A stretch of 64,000 nt of DNA from Acanthochlamys bracteata (GCA_019914995.1 CM034140.1:6138001-6202000); one strand, 5' to 3'; shown: positions 22,471-34,017, numbered from the stretch's first letter. Program-made: numbers and translations. The notes: a model not told the origin generated them from the letters alone.

Positions 22471-22769
22471 GCGAGCCGAAGCATTCTTAAAATTTTTTTG
22501 AGAATGTGCTCAATTGAAGCATTACTCTCAAAAGTTTCCAATCTCTACTCCACAATGGAGTGTTGTGCTCCGCGTTTCGGCTTGTGATCAACATTCTGGC
22601 TCGGCTTCAGCTTCGTATCCTGCATGATTTATTTTAATTTTCACGACTTCGTTTTAACTTTCATTTTTGCTGAATTGTTTTACAGTTCATTGATTCTGTT
22701 TTGTCACTGATTTTTCCACTGATTTTTTTTGGGTGTTTGGATTTATTTTATAGGTATTGGTTTTGATTT

Positions 22770-24256
22770 ATGTGGTATTGGTTTTTATTATGTGGTATTG
22801 GTTTTGAATTATGTATTAGTTTTATTGTGTGTTGGATAGTTTGGCCGGAAGGATTTGTTGAATGCATGGTTGCCGAAACTGGAAAGGTATGTTGGTTTCC
22901 TGCATCACAGCCGTTGGTAAATATTGATGAGGTAATAATGGGGCTGCAAAATTGCTCTCTGTTTGCTTATTTTGGAAAAATGCTGGAAATGTAACTCTCT
23001 GTTGTGAAATGTTACCTTATGCTGAAAATACTGATGAGGCAATGATGAGACTGCAAAATTATTCTGTTCTTTCTTCCTCAATCGGCACTACTCTTTAATT
23101 ACATTGCAAGGCAGTAAGGATGGTGGCAAATAGCAGCCGCAACCACTGCAGCTGTGATTAGAGAAAGCAGTGTAGAGAGGTAGAGAGCAATGGATGGTTT
23201 GAAACACAGTCCTTTGAATCTCAGTGATTGATTAAAATCATTGTCTCTGAGCCTCCTTCCTCTTCCTCTCTTTAAATTGTTTTGATGTTGATGGATGTAT
23301 CTCTTGAAATATAAGTTTCTGTAGTAAATTAAAATGTTGGCTATGTAACTCCGTATTGTGAAATGTAAGTATTGTGAAATGTAAGTACGTGTGGAAATGT
23401 AAATTCTCTATTATAAAATGTAATCAGATCTGGAAATATAAGTGTGCAGTAATCAGATACTGGAAATGCAACTCTTGTGAAATGTCACCAAATCTGAAGA
23501 TGTAACACTTTTCTGAAATGTAAGATGTATGAAATGAATTTCATCTATTTATTTTGTGTTTGTTGTCAATGGAAATTATTTGTTGTAAAATATTATATGA
23601 TAGTTATTGTATGAAGAAAACGTTCTAAGTATTATGATATAAACTAATAAATTATATAGTAAAAACTATTGTACAGTTATAGGTAATTATCACATATCAA
23701 AGCCAGTCATCATTTAATTAAAATTATTATATAGTACTAATTACACAACAAATATAGAGCAATTAACAACGTCAAACAGAGAGCAAAAGTCAGGCAGCAG
23801 TATTTTTACTCAAACATAGAACAAAAAGGCAGCAAATAAAGAGCATTTTTACTCAAACAGAGCAAAAAGGCAGAGCACAGAGAGCAATTTTCCAGCAAAC
23901 AGAGCTGGTTTACATCAAATAGAGAGCAAGAAGCAACAAATATAGAGCAATTTTACATCAAACAAAGAGCAATAAGTAATAAATATAGAGCAATTTTATA
24001 GCAAACAGAGCACTTTTACATCAAATAGAGAGCAAGAAGCAACAAATATAGAGAAATTTTACATCAAACAGAGAGCAAGAAGGCAGTAAACAGAGAGTAT
24101 GTTTGAGCTAAATTCATAAAGAGTAAGCTTGAATAGATAGCAAACTTAAAATAATTACAATTGCATCTCAAACAGAGAGCAAGGTTGAACAAAATACATA
24201 TTTATATTTGAACAAAAGCTATAAAGTTTATACAATTTTGTCTCAAAAATCATCAC
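22770..24256. repeat. MULE subterminal repeat region
   Basis: There are four TATGTGGTATTGGTTTT-like units near 22745-22830. Repeated GAAATGTAA words follow between 22985 and 23525. Then 23750-24190 has about ten degenerate units built on CAAACAGAGAGCAA and AATATAGAGCAATTTTACAT. No convincing coding region. The second block lies just 3' of the transposase stop and may be its 3' UTR. Confidence 0.6.
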
Positions 24257-26845
24257 CTATTGATATGTCATCATCACTGTTGTTGAGATATTTGTATTTA
24301 TGGATTCATTATCATCACTAAGATTGGTTTCACCAATAACTGTCTTCTTCTTTCTGTTTGGATTTTCAGGACAATTTCGCTTATCGTGTTTAACGCCAAT
24401 CTTATTACAGCAAGCACATCTTCTCCATATTTTCGATTTACTTTTTGCAAGTGACTTCTCCAAACCGCCTTTTATTCTACTACTACCAACAGAAGCTTTT
24501 CCTTCTCTTTTTCTTCCCTTGGTTTGTGAAATATTTGGATTTAAAAGTAGAACTTGAGATGCATTAACACCAACTTGTGTGCTCTCCGTGGCAGTACATG
24601 AATCATCTTTTGAGCTCTCATTAGTCTTCCTTATTTCATTAATCTGCACTGACAACTTTTGTAATGTTTGTAACATTAATTGAAAGGTTTCGTCTACTTC
24701 ACCAGCTTCATAAGCCAATTGAGTGGAAATCTTCAAAAGTTGAGTAGTTCTTAGTAGGTCAGAATGCTCATGGCCTTGTATTGCTCCACCATCATACTCG
24801 ACTCTATATTTATTAGCCCGTTTCATCCACCTCTTAAGAATGAAGTTAACAGGTATGTCTATGTCACGGGACTGAAAAATTTTCATCAGATGTCTACAAG
24901 GAATGCCAACAAAGTCAAAAAGTTTGCATTTACAATAGCCTTATTTGGTGGCATGGTTGAATTTTGCCTTCCACGCACGATCATCACCAAGCACTCGCGA
25001 CTCATAAATGTAAGTCGTGCAGCCATCACTATCTTTTTCATCATCATATAGAACATACTCTGCTTGAGCTTTTTCAAACTCATTTCTGAATCTGTCATAC
25101 ACATTTCTAGTGTATATGTTTGCTGCGTTTTTCAAAAGATAAGCATGACTACCTACAATGCGATCAGAGTGTTCGCTAATATAATCCTCTTTCTTTTCCT
25201 TTTCCATAATTTTAGCCAAACACTTGTCGTTCTTCACCACAAACTCGCGAAGAGTTGTTGTAGGGTGAAAAAAGTTATTGTAAACAGAGTTCATACCTTC
25301 AGAGCGTCCTTTAGTATTCATACTAGCATAAAAAGTGTCAAAATGATAAGCTGGAGCCCATTTCTTTCGGATTTCGTAGATCCCTTGAAGCCATTCGTTC
25401 TCTTTCAAGTTGTATTTACATATCAATTCATTCCATCTCATCTCAAAAGCACAAGGAGTGTAAGTGTCTCTAATGCACATTCGGATATCTTTTTTAAATT
25501 GTGACTTTTTGAAATAAATATGTAGAAGCTTTTCAGGAAATTTCTTCATCACATGCCACAAGCAAAATCGATGTCGTGTATTCGAAAATACCTTCTCAAC
25601 TGCTACAGTCATAGCTTTGTCTTGATCAGTAATGAGAGAAGATGGAGCACGTCCTCCCATAGCTGCAAGCCAAGTTTCAAAAAGCCAATGAAAAGACTCT
25701 TTTGTTTCATCCAAAAGTAATGCACAACCAAATGAAATTGACTGCATATGGTGATTCACTCCAGTAAATGGGGCAAACGGCATTTCATACACGTTTGTAC
25801 GATATGTTGTGTCGAAGAACATCACATCCCCAAAATACTGAAATTGTAAACGAGATCGACCATTCACCCAGAAAAAATTTATTGCTCTTGCTTCACTGTC
25901 CATCTGTATTGCATAAAACAAATTTGGATCTTCTATACTCTTTTTCTTAAAGAAATCAAGCGTTGCAGTTGCATCCCCTTGGACAGGTTTTTTATACTCT
26001 TTAGATGGTCCCAAATGATTCCAACAGTCTCTATCGTCAAAACCAATCTGTGGTCCATCAAGAATATCTGCAATTTTATTTACAGGTATGCCTTCATCGC
26101 GAAATGAATCAACTAGCATCTTCGCTGCAGCAGGCATATGCTTACAAACAGTCATGCGCATCCGTTTCGCTAGACTAAAAAAGTTATGATTATGCTCACC
26201 AATATATTGAATCACTTTCCACAATCCAGTTGGTTGTTTTGTTATTTTCATTCTTGCAAGACATCCGCATTTCACTGTGGATGTACTTCTCGTCTGGTTA
26301 ATAACATTACTAAGTAAGCTCTCATTCGGTTGTTTTTTGGCATGATCTCTGTACACACCAAATCGTTGACAGGTCATCAAACAAGAAGTGATTTCATCGG
26401 AGCCTTTTCTTTTTTCGGTACTTCGAATAACCGCACTAAATCCGGTTGCTCTTCCATAATATATATAAAATTCCTTTGCACCTTCAAGAGTTGGAAAAAT
26501 CATATCTAAACATGGTGACTTTTCCTTCTCTGCTGTTATATTCTGAGTTGATGCAGCAGAGCACTCGGCCTCATTTGTTTCGAAATCTATAAAAAATAAA
26601 TTGCGTTAAAAAATTGAAAAGTTATAACATAACATACTAGAGATGTATTTTTTTAAAATATTTTCTGTTGTTAATCACTTTCCATTTTATGTTCCACTTT
26701 TAAAATAACAAAAATTAAGTTAACGCCTGCAAAGTTTTTTCTTTTGATCTATTATGCTTGTTTAAAATTTAGTAATATAATTTTCAATAAAATAAAATTT
26801 AGCAAGATATTTATCAGTTAAGACACCTTCAGTGTTCTGAGCCAT
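24257..26845 (-). pseudogene. FAR1/MURA-type MULE transposase, one in-frame stop
   Basis: Model: exon 1 is 26845-26827 (MAQNTE), the intron 26826-26587 ends TTTTTTATAG, and exon 2 is 26586-24257. The joined frame is 783 codons and stays open except for one TAA at 24943-24941 (codon 555). Domains in order: FAR1 DNA-binding zinc-finger-like region (about 43-140, ending GEHNHNF); MULE transposase domain with candidate acids Asp 265 (FFDTTY), Asp 327 (ITDQD) and Glu 436 (RSEGMN); the HRFCLWHV helix; SWIM finger CKCKLFDFVGIPCRH just after the stop (about 557-571); and a C-terminal CCHC-like knuckle (CACCNKIGVKHDKRNC). The product would catalyse MULE transposition in the nucleus. The stop removes the SWIM finger and C-terminus unless it is read through. 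Conservation of frame on both sides suggests a recent nonsense change, an assembly or base error, or a very young pseudogene. FAR1-like domesticated genes share these domains, but the position inside matching TIRs argues for a transposon gene. Confidence 0.9.
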
Positions 26846-27146
26846 GGAGAAGAGGAGACGAGCTTAAAGAGAACGCTGAATATTTGCTTTATATCACAGG
26901 GAGAATAAGAAAAACAGACAAAATAAGTTTGGTATTGCTGGAGATTTAAAGCAAAACAGAGCAAGAATGAAGAAGAAGAAGAAATAAAATGGCGCAGAAA
27001 AAGAAAAACAGAGCATGAAAACAGAGCATGAAACGCGGGAGAAAAATATAAGCGCGGGAGAAAGTTGGTGGCGACTATAGCAAGCATTTAAGTTGATGTC
27101 AGTGTGGTTAAATGCTGGATGAATTTGTGATTAAATACAACTTCAA

Positions 27147-27345
27147 TCGGTGATGTTATCTCGTATTAAATTAATTTTATTAATTATATTTGCTGTCAAA
27201 TTTAGGTTAATATTTATTAAGATTTTCAATCGCTGTTTTTAATCATCGGTGATGTTATCTCGTATTAACTTAGTTTTATTAATTGTAATCGCTGTCAAAT
27301 TTAGGTTAACATTTACTAAAATTTTCAATCGCTGAGATTCATCAT
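27147..27345. repeat. Two-copy tandem repeat upstream of the transposase gene
   Basis: Two copies of a unit of about 97 bases, each beginning ATCGGTGATGTTATCTCGTA and ending near TTTTCAATCGCTG (27147-27243 and 27244-27340). They lie about 300 bp upstream of the transposase ATG on the minus strand and may be part of its promoter or binding sites for the transposase. Function inferred from position only. Confidence 0.7.
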
Positions 27346-28020
27346 CCGCTAAAATTTAAAAAAAAATTATTTCAATGTATTTGAGGAAGATTTTCAACGA
27401 CAACTTGATATTAATAACGTATTTGAAGTAAAATTTGATCGTTAATATTTCACTCAACAATAGAAAGAATTTCAATGATTTCAGTATAGATAAAGAAAGA
27501 TTACAACATCAGTTTACATTTTCAGCAAAGAGGAAGATTTACAATAGATAGGAAGAGAAGAAGAATTACATCGTCTGCTATATTCAAGCTACATTTCCAG
27601 CATTGAATTACATTTCACAACAGAACGTTACACATCCAGTTTCTGAGTTATATATCACAACAGTAAGTTACACTTCCAATAGTCATCAACAATAAAACAA
27701 CAACAGAGGAAGACAGAAAGGAGGAGGCTCAGAGGCACATGATTTACTGTAGACAATTAGATTCAAATATACTACCCATATCAGGACTGATCGAAACCAT
27801 CCAACGTTCTCTCCCTCTCTGCACTGCCTTCTCTAATCGCAGCTGCAGTGGTTGCCATCTGACTTTGTCAGTGGCCATCCTTACTGTCTTGCTGTGATAA
27901 AAAGGCAATGCAGATGCGAAAGAAAATTTTACTTCTAACCTCATCATTGCCTCATTTGTATATCCCAACATTCTAGTTTTGGCAACCATCCATTCAACAT
28001 AACATTTTCCGCCCAAACTA

Positions 28021-28195
28021 ATCAATACACCATAAATAAAAAATCAATACACCGTAAATCAAATCCAATACATCGTGAAACAAATTCAACACACCGTGAA
28101 ACAATCCAATACAACAGAAAATAAATTCAATACAACAGAAAACAAATCTAATACACCGCAAACACAAATTCAATACATCATAAAATAAATAAGTG
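28021..28195. repeat. About eight 22-bp tandem units in MULE right subterminal region
   Basis: Units built on CAATACACCGTGAAACAAAT, most 20-23 bases long. This is the inverted counterpart of the shorter TATGTGGTATTGGTTTT array in the left arm. The 61-codon minus-strand ORF across it is only the translated repeat. Confidence 0.7.
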
Positions 28196-28216
28196 AAAAT
28201 CAAAATAAATAATCGA

Positions 28217-30237
28217 AAATAAAAACAAATCGGCTCCGGAGACGAGATCGTGCCGAAATCAATCTCAACGGCCGAACCGGAATCCGGAATCGCGAAATCG
28301 AGCCGCGGAAGGCTCGATTTCGGCCGGAGTCGTGAAATCGAGCCAGAGTGGAAGCCGGAGACGAAATCGAGGGGGAAATCTTGATCAATAGCCGAACCGG
28401 AGACCGGAATTGCAAAATCGAGCCGCGGAGAGCTCGATTTCGGCCGGAATTGTGAAATCGAGCCGGAGTGGAGGGGAAGCCGGAGAAGAAATTAGGCCGG
28501 AATCATTCTCAACGGTCGAATCGGAGACCGAAATCGCGAAATCGAGCCGCGGAGAGCTCGATTACGGCCGGAATCGCGAAATCGAACCAGAGTTGAAACC
28601 GGAGACGAAAACGAGCGGGAATCTTGATCAAAAGCCGAAACAGAGACTCTCTGTTGCGAAATCGAGCCGGCATTGAGCGCGGAGGACTCGATATCGCGGT
28701 CGGAGGTAGAACGGAAGACGCCGCTGCGCTGCGCAAAGGAGAGAAAAAAAAACGATTGAGATAAGAATGAGTCGAGTCGATGTGCCTAGGTTAAAAACGA
28801 TGGAGCGCATCACAGCTGTTCGTCAACTAGTGCCTGCATCACAGCCGTTCAATCAACAGCATGTGCCTACAGTAAATAATGTGCCTTATGGGATAGGATG
28901 TGCCTACATCCCATCCCTATATATATATAATAAAATAAACTTTTAATAAAATAAAATAAACTCATTTTTTGAAACTTCTAAAATAATTTCTCTTTTAAAA
29001 ATTTTTATTTTATTTTAAGCAATCTAGTCCTCTACATGGGTGTATAGACTTAAAGCAATAATCCACTAAGTTAATATGTTTAGCTTACCGATCATAAGTA
29101 TAAATAGCATTATTATGTATAGTTGTTTCATATTTAAAATAAAAAAATATTGAATCATACCAACATAGTACCTTGTCGTGATAATAAGCCGGTCCTAATT
29201 CAACTTGTCAAAAAAAAAAAAAAAAAGAACATGGTGGAAGATGCATACAATTAGTTAAAATAGTCATATATAATATATTCTCTTCACCAGAATCACTTAT
29301 TTGTGTTAAAAATTAATTTTGAATGAATTATTTACATTGTTTTAATTTGGAAGTCACTTCATATTTTTCGCTTATTTTTCAATCCAGTTTCATGCGACTT
29401 TCTCCCGTGAACGCGGCTCTTTCTTCCGCTTCCATTCGTGATCTCTATAGCCTAAAAAGATTGGTCAATCTATTAGGAGTTAGTATCCTCTACTTATATA
29501 CACATACACATTCCAGCACTTCACCAATGTGGGACTATTAAAGAGTACGAGCTATTAAGCTCACAAAACTATGATCTATTTGACCCAACCTAAGGCCAGT
29601 TGTTGGCCTATCTTTAAGTTAGCTAGCCTGTTTTTCACTTGGACACACCTAGGTTTTTGCGCTACTAATCCGATCCTAATTTACCAAACTAATTCGTCTT
29701 TCAATCGGACCCACCAAGCCCTACACATTACTAATTCGAACTTAGACCAACTTAAAAGTCCAACAATCTTCTTCCTATAACATGCCGGTTGGTTTTACCC
29801 CATCGGATTCTGATACTAATTATAAAATTGGATCCTCACACAAAAGCATTGCAAATTTTTTAGAGAGTAGCATCCCATTTATAAGTACATAGTCATTTCA
29901 GTACCCAGCTAATAGAGGCTATTAAAAGGTGCGGATTATTATACCCACAAAATTAGGGTATATTTTGTCAAACACAAGGCGAGTTGCTGGCTCACCTCTA
30001 AATTAGCTAGTCCGTTTTTCACTTAGGCATCATCGATTCCAGATTCCTACGCTACTAATCCGGTCATAACCTACCAAACTAGTCCATCTTTCACTTGAGT
30101 CCGTTAAACCCTACACGCTACTATCACGGGCTTAGCTTAGCTTGAAGGTCCAACAATATAAGCTGGTCACTTTATGTGTCTTATTTTGGTTAGCTCCTCC
30201 GATGTTGTATCTTTCAAATAATGATATCAGTACCGAT
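28217..30237. repeat. Right arm of the large inverted repeat
   Basis: Reverse complement of 20169-22352. It contains in order the GC-rich MULE repeats (28225-28700), the MULE right end (28917), the A/T tract, a shortened copy of direct repeat A2 (about 29280-29445) and the miniature LTR element in minus orientation (29453-30155). It ends at TACCGAT near 30237. About 170 bases present in the left arm (around 20955-21130) are missing at the CTATAGCCTAAAAAGATTGG junction near 29453. Confidence 0.9.
29453..30155 (-). mobile_element. Inverted, 3'-truncated copy of the miniature LTR element
   Basis: Minus-strand counterpart of 20251-20979. LTR 1 starts at 30155, the primer-binding-like word is at about 29806-29819 (GGATTCTGATACTA on plus), and LTR 2 starts near 29766. 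The end of LTR 2 is lost in the deletion at 29453. It arrived with the arm duplication, not by separate insertion. Confidence 0.8.
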
Positions 30238-30239
30238 TG

Positions 30240-30398
30240 ATGTAAGAATGAGTCGAGTCGATGTGCCTAGGTTAAAAACGATGGAGCGCATCACAGCCGT
30301 TCGTCAACTAGTGCCTGCATCACAGCCGTTCAATCAACAGCATGTGCCTACAGTAAATAATGTGCCTTATGGGATGGGATGTGCCTACATCCCATCCC
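30240..30398. repeat. Third MULE terminal segment at the outer border
   Basis: From TAAGAATGAGTCGAGTCG through the ATCCCATCCC terminus at 30398, this matches 28763-28917 in the same orientation and directly abuts the outer end of the right inverted arm. It is followed by a (TA)n tract, as are the ends at 21671 and 28917. No counterpart is seen at the outer left border. Confidence 0.85.
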
Positions 30399-30777
30399 AT
30401 ATATATATATATATATATATATGAGAAGTATATGAGCATTCTATTTTTTAGGGGTACTTCAGTGCACTCCACGGCGACTTTTGGCCGAAAGATCTCCAAA
30501 TTTAATTTTTACAGTTGGATATGAAGAATTATGAAACGATAATACACTGACAAAAATTTAGTTTAATTGGAACACGAATCGATTTCTATTAATCACTTGA
30601 TCAAGATGATATAAATAAAAGAAAACTTTAATATATATATATATATATTATTTTTTTTTGTTATATTGATTAAGTGACCGAATGGATGTCGATTCGTACT
30701 CCGATTGACCTAAAATTTTTCAGCATATTATCAAGTAGTTCTTCATATCTAATGTAAAGATTAGATTTGGAGGTTTT

Positions 30778-33158
30778 TGTCAAGACCCAAAACTAGATCC
30801 TGACCGGCACTGGATTAAACCGAGTCTAGACAAGGCCCAAACTCGGCCAAATCTAGTAAGCCTAACCCAAAAATATCATAAACGGTTCACCAAATATCTC
30901 CAAAAAAAATAAATTTTCGACAAAACCTTCCCTATAATTTCAAGTGAAAACTTGTACCACAATAAACAAAATTATATAAATACTAAAACCAGCAAAATCA
31001 TCTATGGGCTACCGGTAGCCACCAACACCTATTACAATCCAAAACAAATACCATCGCAATACTAAATATAATAAAGTACAAAAAAAGTCAATGTCTTTCG
31101 AGGATTACAGAGCTAACTATATGCCAAAAGATTTATAAAATACCCTTCGTACGCTCTCGGTCCAGCAATATCGAATCTAATCAGCGCCCGCTAGCTTCTG
31201 ACCTATATAGGGGAGGCCAAAGAAAAAAAAAGAGGGTGAGCCCAGTCTCAGTGAGGTAAAACAGCAGAATGCCCAATTTAGATATTGCATTAAGTAGGCA
31301 TTATAGTACTATCTACATGAAGAAGATGCAATGATAAATCAGATCAGATTCTACTAAGTCCTGAATCGTCCCATACCGATTCAGTTTTTAGCAGAGATAT
31401 ACGATAATATGAAATAAGATTATGCAGCACTCTTAAGGATATAATATATATACATATACATAGTGCACCCATGCAAGCAAGCATATGTAATGATGTATGC
31501 GAATGCATCAAGTATAACAGCCATACAAGATAGGCGATCGAGTGAGATCACATCTCCAACTCACATCACGCTATCGGGTATATCATACAAGCATACATAC
31601 GTAATACTTTTATATATATCAAACCACAAACAAAGTCGGTGCCTAGTATGCCCTAGGATCCACCGGCAAGCAATATCATTACAGCTCGGTGCCCAGTATG
31701 TCTTGGGATCCACCGGTAATCCATATCTTATAACTCGATGCCCAGTATATCCTAAGACCCATCAGCTATCCATATATTTCGGTGCCCAGTATCTCCTGGG
31801 ACCCACCGTATCAATATCTCATTCAAGCATACATAATATGCATTGTCCCATACTAATGCAGTCCCTAACAAGTAGATGCAACATAATAGGTTTTCACTCA
31901 ATGAACATGCTATGCCCAATGCCTTCAATGCTATCGTGATTATACTTATGCATATATGAAAGGAAAATATTGACATATATATAGCATATTCTCGTAATTA
32001 TGCCACATAGTCTACAATATGCAAACGTATTAGTACTAAATATAAACATGAAATAAATCTAAGCATGTACAGGCATATGTAGTATAAAGGATAAACCATA
32101 ATATATAACGACAATGGCAAAGTAGGCCAGAATTTCCAAAACAAATGCTATCTGTGCCGAAAGCCTAACGTTAATTTAGGAAAAAAAGATGGCACGGTAA
32201 TCCTCACCTATAGTCCAAGCAAGTACTTGTATCAACCGTAAACTCTAAGTCGCACCATCAGAACTCAAGTCACTCGTACCGCTTAACGTGCATACGGGCA
32301 TATTTAATAACAAGCACGCTAACGAAAGCTAAATCAAAACTTGTAATAAATACCTAACTAAATTTGGGTCTAAGGTTTAATAGCATACGGCGAACCATTC
32401 TAAGATTTCATCCATTTAACTCATTCAATTTTCTATCCACTACACAATAAATATTAAGCTAACAATCTAAGAAGCTTACCGACGATGCAAGACGTTCGAA
32501 TGCTACACGACTTGAATCGGCAACAACTCACGTATTTTCAATCCAACGATTTTCTAAAACGAAACGAATTAATAATTCATCTAACAACAATCTCAAATAC
32601 GCGATGCAAGTATTTTTAACTCACCTAACCGAGTCACCGGAAAGTTCGTCGGAAAAGTTCGTCAGATTCCGGCGAGTTAGGGTTCCGGCCAAGTGTGTTC
32701 AAAGCAGTAAAAATGACCAACACTGCTAGTAGAATCCAATGGAATAGACGACAAGCTTCAATTTTGTCGCAGGCGGCCGGAATTGACGAAATAACGTCCG
32801 GCGGCGAACTCACGCAATATCAAGCGCCGGAGCTGAAAATCAACACAATTAAATGAGGAAAAAAACTTAGCAAGTTGAGGGGAATGTTTCTAGCTACTCA
32901 CCATCGCCGGATCGCCTACGAAACGGCCGAACAAAATTCTAGTTTTTTCTATCCTTCGCGGTGGAGCTCGCCAGAGCCGTAATAATGATGCCCGAAGGGA
33001 GAAGATGATGAACGGAGTTGTTGGAGAGGATGACCGTCAACGGAGAAGGTCGATTTGACGCCGGAGAGGAGCTGGAAGGAAGAGGCAGTGGCGGTGTCGG
33101 GCAGGTAGAGAGGGGGAAGAAGAAGAAGGAAAAGAAATTAAAAAAATTAGACATTACA
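30778..33158 (-). mobile_element. Probable solo LTR of a Ty3/Gypsy element
   Basis: About 2.4 kb bounded by TG (TGTCAAGACCC, 30778) and CA (GACATTACA, 33158). It holds no polyprotein. Seen in minus orientation it begins TGTAATGTC and ends GGGTCTTGACA. It contains a 48-bp tandem array (31637-31812) and a GCCCAGTCTCAGTGAGGTAAA block near 31239, which I associate with plant Gypsy LTRs. A diverged relative lies at 1365-2105. No internal region, PBS or partner LTR is in the window. The two flanking pentamers (GTTTT, TGTTA) do not match, so the exact ends are uncertain. Confidence 0.6.
31637..31812. repeat. Four-copy tandem repeat inside the LTR
   Basis: Units start near 31637, 31687, 31736 and 31780, each with CGGTGCCCAGTAT followed by a CTGGGATCCACC-like word. 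Within each unit GGTG...CCCAG and CTGGG...CACC can pair as an imperfect hairpin. Confidence 0.85.
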
Positions 33159-33539
33159 TGTTAGGGCCACTATATCATACAATAGCTTCCTGCAGCTCAC
33201 AAAACTATAAGTATTACACTTTTCTCGGCAAAAAATGATTGTGGAGTGCGCAGGAGTGCCCATAAAGAATGGAGTACCGTTATCTCTTTCCATATTTATA
33301 TATTACGAAGAACAAGTCAAATATATCTTTTGAAATTTTTTATAAAATTTAAAATAAAAAAATAATTAAAATTAAGATATTTATTTGAAATGGAGAAGCA
33401 CTTTCATATGCACTTAAGTTCTTTTCTTCTTATATATAGAAACCTTGATTTGTCCAAACTATTTTCAAATCGGATTAAATGTGTTGATTTTTGTCTACTG
33501 CTATTATGAATTAGTTTGAATCATGAATATGTAAATTAA

Positions 33540-33785
33540 GGGGGCATTTGAGATTGCTTATGAAATAGAGCTTTTCTGAAAAGGAGGGTATTTTTGTCCT
33601 TTTTAAAAAACGAGCTCTATTTTTTTACTTTCAAAAAAATAATAAAATATGTAATAAAAAGATCTCACTATGTAGAATTTTTTATATTTTTTAAATTCTT
33701 AAATAAAATTTCTAAATACTTATAAAATATATATTGAAAAATATAAAATAGAGAAAAATTGAAAAATAGCATTCCAAACGCACTC
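33540..33785. mobile_element. MITE of the F2 family, TSD TAA
   Basis: The left end is GGGGGCATTTGAGATTGC and the right end GCATTCCAAACGCACTC. TAA flanks both ends (33537-33539 and 33786-33788). It lies 230 bp upstream of the EMC6 start codon, hence in or near its promoter. Confidence 0.75.
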
Positions 33786-33853
33786 TAAAATGGGTAGAAC
33801 ACTGTAGCCAAAATTATATAAAAAAGGAGAAATAGAAACGCTTTGTAGGCTAC

Positions 33854-33870
33854 TGGGCTGAAGCAGCCCA
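33854..33870 (+). promoter_or_regulatory. Paired site II words upstream of EMC6
   Basis: TGGGCT at 33854-33859 and its complement AGCCCA at 33865-33870 form an inverted pair about 150 bp before the EMC6 ATG. Such words are typical of constitutively expressed plant housekeeping promoters and of TCP binding. Function inferred. Confidence 0.5.
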
Positions 33871-34017
33871 ATAAGGCAGTGTTGGGTTTCCTCCCTAAGC
33901 CTAGAAGTAAGAAGTAAACAGAGTTCAGACGACTATCTAGTACTTGATCATAATTGATTTCTAAATAAACTTCTCTGATTTTCTATAGAAAATTTTCTTT
34001 GCAACTGTGAGCGATCG

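Larger units (their letters stand above)
21671..28917 (-). mobile_element. Mutator-like element (MULE) with long TIRs and FAR1-type transposase
   Basis: Both outer ends carry the same sequence, GGGATGGGATGTAGGCACAT onward at 21671 and its complement ending at 28917. Each end is self-complementary (GGGATGGGATGT...ACATCCCATCCC). Similarity between the two ends continues inward through the GC-rich repeats and, more weakly, to about 23530 on the left and 27470 on the right. For example, the GAGCCTCCTTCCTC word at 23254 pairs with GAGGAGGCTC at 27720. The transposase gene lies on the minus strand between them. Long TIRs plus a MURA-type transposase define a MULE. The direct target duplication cannot be read because the flanks are themselves inverted copies ending in TATATATATA. 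Confidence 0.88.
30421..33290. mobile_element. TIR element interrupted by an LTR
   Basis: The left 65 bases (words GAGCATTCTATTTTTTAGGG, GTGCACTCCACGG, TTTTGGCCG) are an imperfect inverted repeat of the right 65 bases near 33225-33290 (CGGCAAAAAATG, GTGGAGTGCGCAGG, TAAAGAATGGAG). Excluding the LTR inside, the element is only about 490 bp and noncoding. Superfamily unknown; I could not read a target duplication beside the (TA)n tract on the left. Confidence 0.6.

Noticed and set aside
22770-22994. 74-codon ORF MWYWFLL..., partly mirrored by a 93-codon ORF at 27744-28025
   Set aside because: Similarity between the two is DNA-level TIR similarity; the frames are not consistently conserved and no domain is visible.
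23750-24190. Repeated GAGCAA units resembling a CRISPR-like array
   Set aside because: Units are degenerate, unevenly spaced and lie in a plant MULE; spacers are not unique sequences.
24300-25950. Plus-strand ORFs opposite the transposase
   Set aside because: Shadows of the minus-strand coding sequence, with no family resemblance.
28018-28203. 61-codon ORF with repeated FCC/GVLxL segments
   Set aside because: It is the translation of a 22-bp tandem DNA repeat in the MULE subterminal region; no protein signal beyond the repeat.
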